A stretch of 6,606 bases of DNA from Rickettsia typhi (GCA_945898025.1 CAMDGT010000067.1:1-6606); one strand, 5' to 3'; shown: positions 1 to 6,510, counted from the stretch's first letter. Translations and numbers: made by a program. Notes: generated from the letters alone by a model not told the origin.

Positions 1-175
1 CCACAACCAAAATTCATAAAAAACTTAAAAAACCTTGCCAAATTAAGTTGTAAAAATAAGATTTTTTGAACTTAGTTTTTAATTTAAAAATTCAAAACCA
101 AAAAATCTCTGAAGTTCAAATTTATTGGGTTAAATTTCGATTTTTAGAGACTCCCTTAATAACTAGAAAATCACA
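1..175. other. Leader region upstream of the rightward gene
   Basis: No gene can be supported here. Frame 1 on the plus strand is open from base 1 to a TGA at 67-69 (22 codons, K/N/L rich) and could be the tail of a gene lying to the left. Frame 3 is also open to about base 51, so this is weak. The stretch holds a 9-bp inverted repeat (65-73 with 112-120) and an imperfect pairing of TTATTGGG (122-129) with CCC-TT-AATAA (153-162) just ahead of the ATG at 176. I could not find a -35/-10 pair with a good match and spacing, so the promoter of the rightward gene is not located. Confidence 0.5.
65..120. repeat. 9-bp inverted repeat with 38-nt spacer
   Basis: TTTGAACTT (65-73) is perfectly complementary to AAGTTCAAA (112-120). 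The spacer itself contains a short palindromic A/T tract (TTTTTAATTTAAAAA, 76-90). The left arm overlaps the TGA at 67-69 that ends the open frame entering from the left edge, so it could be a weak terminator-like hairpin for an upstream gene. There is no clear T tract after the right arm. It could equally be chance in AT-rich sequence. Confidence 0.4.
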
Positions 176-1504
176 ATGGAGCATCGTAAGCCTCAATTAA
201 AAAATATAGAACAAGACAATAGTTGGTTAGATTTTCAAGAAGTTAATAGAATAATAGAATTATGTTTCGAAACAAGCCTTACAGAAATAAAAAATATTGA
301 TGAAGCATCACCAGAAATTAAAGACTTTGTACAATTATTTTCAGGTCAAAATATCAGCTTATCCACATTCCCTTTACGTGATAATAAAAATAAATTCTAT
401 ATTTTTACCGATGGAACTTTTTTTGGCTATGCTTTTTTAATAGATAACAAATTCGCACATATTGATTATGCTCATAAAAACTTATCTGAATCTGATTTTA
501 TAAATAATAATAAATATGTTATTGAAGAGGGTATGTTGTTGCAAAAAGATACTATTGAACATAATGGTTCTTGTGGCTTTGGCACTGCAACTGATATTTG
601 CGAAATAATTTTTAAAATTAATGCCGGCCAAGATGATTCAACAATATTAAAATGGCTAAAAAATAAAGAAATAGGACAAGAGCGAAAATTAAAAATTGGG
701 GAGAAAGAATTCTCAACAAATTCTTGGCATTTGGATGCAAAAAATAATTTGGTTGAATTACTGGATCAATATCCTGCACCTACAATTAATATAATTCCTG
801 AACCAAAAGCAGTTGAACAATCGTCAATTAAAAATAATAAATCAAATAATCAACTAATTATCAACCCAGATAATGAAGGCCTTTATTGTCAAGGCTTTGA
901 AGTGGTTATTAGTGATAAACAAACAACAGAAAGAGAGGAATTAAAAATTTTTGATCCAATTAAAGAAGATATTAAAGAAGATATTGATTATGCATTTTGC
1001 AAGCAAAATCAACAAAATAATACAAACTCAGCTTCTCATAGTTTTGGTTTTCGCTTTAATTCCGAAGCTGGAAAATTAATTGATACTATTAATAACGGTG
1101 CAAACGATGCAGAAAAAAACAAAGCTTGGGAAGATCTGCTAACAAATCATGATACTGTAATCTTTAAATTAGCTTCAGATGGGCAAAATTATATAAGATT
1201 TTATTTGAATCGTGATGCAAACGGAAAAATAGAATTTGCCTTTGATGAATGTTTATTTAGTAAGGCCGATGCTTTAGAATTGTCAAAAAATTTCACAAAA
1301 TACGATGAAATTAAAGAAAAATCAAAAACAACAATTAGTAAGAATGAAAGATTTGATATTTATTTATATTGCAAAAGTGGTTCAAGCAAAGAAAATGAAG
1401 ATAATCAAATATTAAAAGCTGATTTCGAAACTCAAAAACCACGAAATAAAATTACCAATATAAGTTTATATAAAAAAAACCAGTCAATTAGTGCAATAAA
1501 ATAG
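176..1504 (+). CDS. Unknown 442-aa protein, possible degenerate CE-clan cysteine protease domain (effector-like)
   Basis: I do not recognise this protein as a named family. The start is constrained: an in-frame TAG lies 12 bases upstream (164-166), and the next Met is residue 120. No signal peptide or membrane segment is seen. Residues 15-30 (SWLDFQEVNRIIEL) resemble the opening 'WL...I' helix of Ulp1/YopJ-like proteases. Residues 74-98 look like core strands ending in HIDY. Residues 121-145 carry Q123, then NGSCGFGTATDICEI with C133 as candidate nucleophile. By family spacing the catalytic His should fall near residues 79-82, where DGTF stands, so it may be inactive or not a member. Residues 205-230 are an Asn/Ser-rich linker. 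Residues 262-271 are a short IKED repeat. Residues 288-375 look like a second globular domain with no motif I know. It is alone on its strand, convergent with the glycosyltransferase gene. The coding call is firm; the protease idea is tentative. Confidence 0.85.
   Translation: MEHRKPQLKNIEQDNSWLDFQEVNRIIELCFETSLTEIKNIDEASPEIKDFVQLFSGQNISLSTFPLRDNKNKFYIFTDGTFFGYAFLIDNKFAHIDYAHKNLSESDFINNNKYVIEEGMLLQKDTIEHNGSCGFGTATDICEIIFKINAGQDDSTILKWLKNKEIGQERKLKIGEKEFSTNSWHLDAKNNLVELLDQYPAPTINIIPEPKAVEQSSIKNNKSNNQLIINPDNEGLYCQGFEVVISDKQTTEREELKIFDPIKEDIKEDIDYAFCKQNQQNNTNSASHSFGFRFNSEAGKLIDTINNGANDAEKNKAWEDLLTNHDTVIFKLASDGQNYIRFYLNRDANGKIEFAFDECLFSKADALELSKNFTKYDEIKEKSKTTISKNERFDIYLYCKSGSSKENEDNQILKADFETQKPRNKITNISLYKKNQSISAIK
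959..982 (+). repeat. Two in-frame copies of a 12-bp unit
   Basis: ATTAAAGAAGAT occurs twice in tandem (959-970 and 971-982), followed by ATTGAT. It encodes IKED-IKED-ID at residues 262-271 of the unknown protein. The copies are identical and in frame, so the repeat extends an acidic/basic helix-like segment between the linker and the second domain. Confidence 0.7.
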
Positions 1505-1514
1505 TGCAATAAAA
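1489..1514 (+). repeat. Perfect 13-bp tandem duplication spanning the stop codon
   Basis: TAGTGCAATAAAA is present at 1489-1501 and again at 1502-1514. Thirteen is not a multiple of three, so the second copy is read in a different frame from the first, and its first three bases are the TAG stop at 1502-1504. Removing one copy would let the frame continue through Ile-Asp to a TAA, only two residues longer. It sits in the convergent gap between the rightward gene and the glycosyltransferase gene. Confidence 0.85.
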
Positions 1515-1531
1515 ATTGATTAATTTGCTAT

Positions 1532-2722
1532 TTAGCTATTGGCAAAAATTTCTTGATAAACCCCAATGGTTTTATCATACATTTGTTGATTAGAAAAGTT
1601 TTGTTCGACATGAAGCCTTGCTTGATTGCTAATTTCTTGATATTTTTCTTGATTCATTGATAATATTTCATCAATTTTCTTTGCCAGCTCTTCGGCATTA
1701 TTTGGCTCTACTAAAAAACCCATTTTTTTGTCAATAATTGTTTCTAGAGAACCGCCAATATTGGTTGCAATAACAATTCTACTTGAAGATTGAGCCTCAA
1801 TTGCTATTCTGCCAAAAGCTTCTGGCCTTATGCTCGTTGACAATATAAGATAAGAAATTGCAAATGCAGATGGCATATCTTTACAGTTACCAACAACTTT
1901 TACCTTCCCCTCAAGATGAAGGTCAATTATTTTTTGTTCAATCTTTTTACGAAACAATTGATGGCCATGATCAGAACCTACTAATATACAGAAATAGTCT
2001 TGCTTAACCATTGTCAAGGCATTTAGTAAGAATTTATGCCCTTTCCACTCGGTAAATCTAGCGGGGAGCATTATTATTTTTTTATCATCGGGAAGATTCC
2101 ATTTATTGATTAAATCTATCATTCTATTTTTTGAAATCACAGAAGAATTAAAATATTTTAAGTCAACTCCGCGGTGAATAACCTTTATTTGATTAAGCTT
2201 ATCGATATTAAGATTTTTATCTAGTGGATTTTGATAATTATTGATAATATTATTTTTAATAAAATTTGAAACGGCGATAATTTTATCAGCTCTAAGCATT
2301 ATGCTGTTATAAATTTTTTTAATAGAAGAATTTTTTATGCCAAGAAAATTTAGAGAATAAGAGCCGTGAATTGTTGAAACCAAAACAGCAGAAGATTTTT
2401 TTACTGCATAATAGGCACTAATCATTGGGGCTCTAGACCTAAGATGCAATATATCGATTTTATGATCTTCAATAATTTGCGATAGTTTTTTAATATTTTT
2501 AAATATTACCAACGGATTTTTTGAGTGGACTGGCAATTTAATGTGCCTTACTCCCGCCTCAACAAGTTGATAAGTAAGAACACCGCCATTTGAAATGACA
2601 ATTGAGTTCCAGCCTTGATTTTTTATTGCCTTAGCAATATCAACAACACCCCTTTCAACTCCACCGCTTTCTAGGCTAGGAATAATTTGAGCAATGGTTT
2701 TTTGAGAATTAACTAAATTCAT
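1532..2722 (-). CDS. Glycosyltransferase family 4 (GT-B fold), probably surface glycan assembly
   Basis: A 396-residue cytosolic enzyme that probably moves a sugar from a nucleotide-sugar to a lipid-linked or polysaccharide acceptor; donor and acceptor cannot be told from sequence. The N-terminal half starts with a beta strand and a glycine loop (IIPSLESGGVERG, 13-25), typical of the acceptor domain of GT4 enzymes. The C-terminal donor domain shows R222 and K227 in ARFTEWKGHK, which contact the donor phosphates in the family, and the E-x7-E signature EAFGRIAIE (E301, E309), then the usual TNIGG loop (320-324). There is no signal peptide and no clear membrane helix; membrane association would be peripheral. 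Length is normal for GT4. The ATG lies 12 bases after the purA stop, so the two are probably co-transcribed. No Shine-Dalgarno is visible. It could act in LPS core, O-antigen or capsule synthesis; no other glycan gene is nearby to decide. Confidence 0.92.
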   Translation of the reverse strand: MNLVNSQKTIAQIIPSLESGGVERGVVDIAKAIKNQGWNSIVISNGGVLTYQLVEAGVRHIKLPVHSKNPLVIFKNIKKLSQIIEDHKIDILHLRSRAPMISAYYAVKKSSAVLVSTIHGSYSLNFLGIKNSSIKKIYNSIMLRADKIIAVSNFIKNNIINNYQNPLDKNLNIDKLNQIKVIHRGVDLKYFNSSVISKNRMIDLINKWNLPDDKKIIMLPARFTEWKGHKFLLNALTMVKQDYFCILVGSDHGHQLFRKKIEQKIIDLHLEGKVKVVGNCKDMPSAFAISYLILSTSIRPEAFGRIAIEAQSSSRIVIATNIGGSLETIIDKKMGFLVEPNNAEELAKKIDEILSMNQEKYQEISNQARLHVEQNFSNQQMYDKTIGVYQEIFANS

Positions 2723-2734
2723 TATTTTGTAATA

Positions 2735-4009
2735 TTAAATTTTCTCTAAAATAGTTTGCTCTCGATTTGCTCCCGTAGATATAATTACCGCCCTAACCTT
2801 GCATAAATTCTCAATGTAAGAGATATATTTTTTAGCATTTTGAGGCAGAGATTCTCGAGAATTTATACCTAATGTAGAGCTTTGCCAACCCTCAAATTCT
2901 TCATAAATTGGCTCTATTAAGCTCCAATCGGCAATGTTATTTGGCATATAATCAATAATTTTGTCATTAATTTTATAGGCTACACAAATTTTTATAGTTT
3001 TTAATTTATCCAAAACATCAAGTTTAGTTAAAGCCACCTCATTTACCGAGGAAAGTTGAATTGATTTTTTAATTAAGGCCGCATCAAACCAACCACAACG
3101 ACGATTTCTGCCCGTTACTGTTCCAACTTCGTTGCCATTAATTCTTAAAAATTCACCAATTTCATCATTAAGCTCGGTAGGAAAAGGACCAGAACCAACC
3201 CTTGTAGTATAAGCTTTAACAACCCCTATTGTTTTATCTAAGTTTTTAACACCAAGAGTTGAACCAATTGCCACTTGCCCAGCAATTGTATTTGAGGAAG
3301 TAACAAATGGAAAGGTTCCGTAATTTACATCTAGCAATGCTCCTTGAGCGCCTTCAAACATAACAGAATTAAGATTCATTAATTTTTGAGCAATTACAAA
3401 AGATGACTGAACCATTGGTAATAAATCGTCGCGGAATTGATTAATTTCTTCTATTAATTGATTGCTAGATATTTCTAAGGCTCCAAGACTTTTTCTTAAA
3501 AGATTGTGATAAAATAAAAGATTTTCAATTCTTTCATTGAGAATGTTTTGATTGTATAAATCACATATTCTAATCGCCCTTCTCCCGCAAATATCTTCAT
3601 AAGCAGGGCCAATGCCCCTGCCAGTAGTGCCAATTTTATTTTCCCCCTTCTTGACTTCAAGCAGTTGATCTAACTCGCGGTGAATAGAGAGTATTAACCC
3701 GCAATTATCAGCAATAGCAAGGTTTGAGTTATTAATAACAACACCCATTTCTTTGAGTTTATTGATTTCAGAAAGCAATGCTAAAGGGTCAAGAACAACA
3801 CCACTACCGATTACTGAAAATTTGCCTTGAATAATGCCCGAAGGTAGTAAACTTAATTTATAGGTTGAATTGCCAACCTTAATAGTGTGTCCAGCATTGT
3901 GGCCGCCTTGAAAACGAACCACAGCATCAAATTTATCAGCCAAGAAATCGACAATTTTACCCTTGCCTTCGTCTCCCCATTGCAATCCAATTATTGCGAT
4001 ATTAGTCAT
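2735..4009 (-). CDS. purA: Adenylosuccinate synthetase
   Basis: A cytosolic enzyme that joins IMP and aspartate using GTP to give adenylosuccinate, the first step from IMP to AMP. At 424 residues it is full length for bacterial PurA. Family landmarks are all present: the P-loop-like QWGDEGKGK with catalytic D13, the GGHNAGHT motif with catalytic H41, the IMP-contacting GTTGRGIGP (127-135), FEGAQG (218-223), the aspartate-binding loop GTVTGRNRR (296-304), the guanine-recognition TKLDVLD (328-334), and the C-terminal STGANREQTI (411-420). The start is fixed by the conserved N-terminal strand that begins right after Met1. It lies 25 bases after the zinc-finger gene and 12 before the glycosyltransferase gene in a tight leftward block. 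No purB or other purine gene is in the window. Nothing suggests loss of function. Confidence 0.98.
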   Translation of the reverse strand: MTNIAIIGLQWGDEGKGKIVDFLADKFDAVVRFQGGHNAGHTIKVGNSTYKLSLLPSGIIQGKFSVIGSGVVLDPLALLSEINKLKEMGVVINNSNLAIADNCGLILSIHRELDQLLEVKKGENKIGTTGRGIGPAYEDICGRRAIRICDLYNQNILNERIENLLFYHNLLRKSLGALEISSNQLIEEINQFRDDLLPMVQSSFVIAQKLMNLNSVMFEGAQGALLDVNYGTFPFVTSSNTIAGQVAIGSTLGVKNLDKTIGVVKAYTTRVGSGPFPTELNDEIGEFLRINGNEVGTVTGRNRRCGWFDAALIKKSIQLSSVNEVALTKLDVLDKLKTIKICVAYKINDKIIDYMPNNIADWSLIEPIYEEFEGWQSSTLGINSRESLPQNAKKYISYIENLCKVRAVIISTGANREQTILEKI

Positions 4010-4034
4010 ATTATAATTTTTTAAATTAATTTAT

Positions 4035-4271
4035 TTAGTGATTAAAGGCATTATTATTGCCATTTTTAGAATTATTAGATTTTTTATCAAAATTTGCTTT
4101 ACGATATTCTTTTTGCATCGAAAATACTTTATTGCAATATGGACAAATTGCAGATTCTTGTTTATTGAGCTGAAGGTAAATAAGCGGATGCATTGAAGAT
4201 TCATCTGAACCACCACAACTAACTTTTTTGCTATTTACAAAAATAATATCATTAAAATTATTACGAATCAT
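4035..4271 (-). CDS. Small CHCC zinc-finger protein, NDUFS6-like
   Basis: A 78-residue protein with the zf-CHCC pattern: C19-GG, H28-P, then C43-P-Y-C46 followed by a hydrophobic residue and Phe. These four residues would bind one zinc ion. The family matches the C-terminal part of mitochondrial NDUFS6, and the alphaproteobacterial protein is known as an accessory subunit or assembly factor of respiratory complex I. That role is inferred from the family, since no nuo gene is in the window. The tail after residue 55 is polar and Lys/Asn-rich, ends in NAFNH, and makes the protein slightly longer than the compact family core. The only other Met (27) lies inside the zinc site, so Met1 is the start. 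It is flanked by the ABC gene 50 bases upstream and purA 25 bases downstream, and is probably co-transcribed with purA. Confidence 0.88.
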   Translation of the reverse strand: MIRNNFNDIIFVNSKKVSCGGSDESSMHPLIYLQLNKQESAICPYCNKVFSMQKEYRKANFDKKSNNSKNGNNNAFNH

Positions 4272-4289
4272 TTTATTTTTAAACCAGAT

Positions 4290-4317
4290 TTACTAAATTA
4301 ATAAAATTAGAAGTCAA
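4290..4317 (-). promoter_or_regulatory. Candidate promoter before the zinc-finger gene
   Basis: On the minus strand TTGACT (4317-4312) matches five of six bases of a sigma-70 -35 box. Sixteen bases further on, TAGTAA (4295-4290) is only a weak -10. The pair lies in the 50-base gap, the widest in the leftward block, and would drive the zinc-finger gene, purA and the glycosyltransferase gene apart from pssA-aroQ-ABC. In such AT-rich sequence the match may be chance. Confidence 0.3.
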
Positions 4318-4321
4318 ATTA

Positions 4322-5041
4322 TTAACAAACCCCTATTTCAGCAAGAAAAGCCTGATCAAGATTGTTTTTATTATGTTTAACTTTAAAGCCATTTACATCT
4401 CCATAGTAAACTATTTTTTTATTATTTAAAACTGCGATATTATTACATATTTCGTCCATATCCGCTAAAATATGGGAGCTAAAAAAGATTGTTTTATCTT
4501 GTTTTTGATATTTAATTAATTGCTCTTTTAAGGCGATTCTTGCCTTTGGATCTAAGCCACTCATTGGTTCATCAAGAATTATTAATTCACTTTCACTTAA
4601 AAATGTAGCAATTAATCCAAGTTTTTGAGTCATACCTTTTGAATATTTTGTAACTCTTGTTTTTAAAATGTCAAAATCGAGCTCTAATGAATCGCACAGC
4701 TCTTTTGCCTTAAAAGAATCGTATTTTTTATGATAAAAACTAAGCACAAATTTTATAAACTCTTGACCTTCTAGTTCAGATGGAGGAGAAAATTTTTCTG
4801 GCAAATAACAAACTTTTTGACGAGATTCTGGTAAAATTCGAGATTTTCCAAAAATTTTCACCTCGCCATCACTTTGATCAAGGAGATCGAGAGTAATTTT
4901 TATTAAAGTAGTTTTGCCCACTCCGTTTAAACCAATAAAACCAAAAATTTCTTTGCTTGAAACCGAAAAATTAACTTCATCAAGAACTTTTTTATCGTTA
5001 AATGATTTTGAAACATTAATAAATTGTAGAGGTAAAGTCAT
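4322..5041 (-). CDS. ABC transporter ATP-binding protein (CcmA/ABC-2 type), permease not nearby
   Basis: A 239-residue nucleotide-binding subunit that powers a membrane permease by ATP hydrolysis; the substrate is unknown. Every catalytic element is visible: Walker A GLNGVGKTT (37-45), ABC signature YSKGMTQ (133-139), Walker B LIILDE (153-158) with E158, D-loop SGLD (161-164) and switch His H190 in SSH. At the Q-loop position the sequence reads CYLPE (78-82), with Glu where many ABC proteins have Gln; YLPE is common in the CcmA/ABC-2 exporter group and supports that subfamily. Length is that of a stand-alone ATPase domain, with no fused membrane segment. Its ATG is 6 bases after the aroQ stop, so it is likely translated from the pssA-aroQ message. 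An adjacent permease gene is usual for this group, but none lies on either side, so the partner must be elsewhere. Confidence 0.95.
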   Translation of the reverse strand: MTLPLQFINVSKSFNDKKVLDEVNFSVSSKEIFGFIGLNGVGKTTLIKITLDLLDQSDGEVKIFGKSRILPESRQKVCYLPEKFSPPSELEGQEFIKFVLSFYHKKYDSFKAKELCDSLELDFDILKTRVTKYSKGMTQKLGLIATFLSESELIILDEPMSGLDPKARIALKEQLIKYQKQDKTIFFSSHILADMDEICNNIAVLNNKKIVYYGDVNGFKVKHNKNNLDQAFLAEIGVC

Positions 5042-5047
5042 GATTAA

Positions 5048-5503
5048 TTAAGATTTACATTTTTTCTTGTTCAAGATGTTATTAATTGCCAAAAGAGCAA
5101 TTGAATATCCATCAACGCCAAGACCAGATATTAAGGCATCAACTACGGAGCTTAAATATGAATTATGGCGAAACTCTTCTCTTTTAAAAATATTAGAGAT
5201 ATGAAGCTCTATTTTTGCACCTTGAAAAATTTCTAAAGCATCGCGAATTGCTATTGAGCTATGAGTATAGGCTCCAGCATTAATAATTATACCATCGACA
5301 TTATCAATAGCCTGATGAATAAAATCAATTAGTTCAGCTTCAGAGTTGCTTTGATAAAATGTAGTTTCTAAATTAATTTGCTTAGCAAGTATTTTGCAAT
5401 CTTTCTCTATCTCTTTTAAACCAACAGCACCGTATATTGCTGGATTTCTTTTTGCCAACAAGTTGAGGTTAGGACCGTTAATAATTAATACCTTATTAGA
5501 CAT
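5048..5503 (-). CDS. aroQ: 3-dehydroquinate dehydratase, type II
   Basis: A cytosolic enzyme, usually a dodecamer, that dehydrates 3-dehydroquinate to 3-dehydroshikimate, the third step of the shikimate pathway to aromatic amino acids and folate. At 151 residues it has normal type II length. Residues match the well-studied Mycobacterium enzyme position for position: N12 in NGPNLNLL, the active-site lid R19 and catalytic Y24 (NPAIYG), N75 and H81 in NAGAYTHSS, D88, H101 in HISNI, and R112 in EEFRHNS. The usual NPGAYTH reads NAGAYTH here, a mild change. The ATG shares its A with the last base of the pssA TAA (TAATG), so translation is probably coupled by re-initiation. A GAGGG lies 14 bases upstream, further than usual for a ribosome site. 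The ABC gene follows after 6 bases. No other aro gene is present. Confidence 0.97.
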   Translation of the reverse strand: MSNKVLIINGPNLNLLAKRNPAIYGAVGLKEIEKDCKILAKQINLETTFYQSNSEAELIDFIHQAIDNVDGIIINAGAYTHSSIAIRDALEIFQGAKIELHISNIFKREEFRHNSYLSSVVDALISGLGVDGYSIALLAINNILNKKKCKS

Positions 5504-6336
5504 TACGATTGATGAAACCCTCTTTTTTTTTTTTTTACATAAGATCTTAATTGAATTCTAATGAAAATAAAAATTGTAACTGGAATCGAAAAAAAGTAAA
5601 CAGACCCAATAAAAGTAAGGGTTAGCCAAGGCTTTATAATTAAGCCTATTGCCAGCAAACAAATTGCTATCATTGTAAGGTAGATAAATTCAGTATGAAT
5701 TGGTATTTTTTTAATTGAAATTGTTGGCACTCTACTTGCCATTAAAATTGCAATCGAAGCAACATAAGCCACAACATTTTCTGCTTTAGTATAAAAACCT
5801 TCATCGAACTCGAAATAAAGTATCATCGGCAGAATTGCCAGCAAACCACCGACTGGAGAAGGGATGCCTTTAAAAAAATATTTTTCCAATACGGGATTTC
5901 TTACTTTTTTTACACTGTCAACATTGAATCTCGCTAGCCTTATTGCTGTACAAACAGCGAAGAATAGCACCAATGCCCAATCAATCGCCTTAACATCATA
6001 AAAAGAATTTAACCAGAAATAGAGAGCAAAACCGGGAACGACTCCAAAATTAACAAAATCGACGAGAGAATCTAGTTGAGCACCGAAATCACTGGTGGAG
6101 TTCAAAAAGCGCGCCAATCTACCGTCAACACCGTCAAGAATTGCAGAAATTAAAATTAAAGTTGCGGAATGAGTGAAATCTTGGTGAAATGCATAACGAA
6201 TTGCTGATAAGCCAAGGCACAAACTAATTAGAGTTACAAAACTAGGGACTAACAAGGCAAATGTTAAAGGCCTTTCATTTAGATTGACATCTTCTCTTTC
6301 AAGCATTAACTCTTGATTTCTTGATTTTTTGTTCAT
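5503..6336 (-). CDS. pssA: CDP-diacylglycerol-serine O-phosphatidyltransferase (phosphatidylserine synthase)
   Basis: An inner-membrane enzyme that makes phosphatidylserine from CDP-diacylglycerol and serine, leading to phosphatidylethanolamine. The CDP-alcohol phosphotransferase motif DG-x2-AR-x8-G-x3-D-x3-D is complete (D71, G72, A75, R76, G85, D89, D93); the aspartates bind metal and drive catalysis. FKGIPSP (155-161) is typical of bacterial type II PssA. About eight hydrophobic segments are seen, roughly at 27-45, 57-70, 97-112, 118-136, 161-176, 186-200, 215-235 and 240-262, and the protein is 277 residues long. An in-frame TAA lies 15 bases upstream, so Met1 or Met11 is the start; Met1 is chosen. 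The C terminus is basic (KKKKRG), encoded by a run of 14 A. The gene overlaps aroQ by one base and is the first clear gene of the leftward block. The psd gene, often found beside pssA, is not visible in this window. Confidence 0.96.
   Translation of the reverse strand: MNKKSRNQELMLEREDVNLNERPLTFALLVPSFVTLISLCLGLSAIRYAFHQDFTHSATLILISAILDGVDGRLARFLNSTSDFGAQLDSLVDFVNFGVVPGFALYFWLNSFYDVKAIDWALVLFFAVCTAIRLARFNVDSVKKVRNPVLEKYFFKGIPSPVGGLLAILPMILYFEFDEGFYTKAENVVAYVASIAILMASRVPTISIKKIPIHTEFIYLTMIAICLLAIGLIIKPWLTLTFIGSVYFFSIPVTIFIFIRIQLRSYVKKKKRGFHQS
5523..5536 (-). repeat. A14 homopolymer in the pssA coding strand
   Basis: Fourteen T on the plus strand (14 A in the pssA message) encode most of the C-terminal KKKK of PssA, about 20 bases before its stop. 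The tract contains A-AAA-AAA slippery heptamers and is long enough for polymerase slippage. The annotated frame requires exactly 14 (or 14 plus or minus a multiple of 3). Confidence 0.9.
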
Positions 6337-6510
6337 TTTATACTTTTTTTAAGTAGTTAAAATTTTCTTTAAAACAATTTGATGATTGAATTAATATTTA
6401 GATATTTTGCTTTATTTTTTAAAAAACTTCACTTAATTTTTAATTACAGGCTATAAAAAAGCAATAAATTAATCAAAAAAATAAATTTTTCTTTATTTAC
6501 TAAAATTTTA

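Noticed and set aside
1..69. C-terminal tail of a gene entering from the left (22 open codons to a TGA)
   Set aside because: A second plus-strand frame is open for nearly as long and the peptide is low-complexity K/N/L, so there is too little to call a CDS.
1505..1531. Possible bidirectional terminator between the convergent genes (AAATT/AATTT pairing at 1513-1526)
   Set aside because: The stem is five A/T pairs with no GC clamp and no strong T tract; it is not distinguishable from the AT-rich background.
4010..4034. TATAAT-like sequence just before the purA ATG as a promoter
   Set aside because: It directly abuts the start codon and has no -35 partner; it would require a leaderless message.
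4031..4216. A 61-codon leftward open frame overlapping the zinc-finger gene
   Set aside because: It is an alternative frame of the zinc-finger gene, which has clear C/H/C/C residues; the shadow translation has no recognisable feature.
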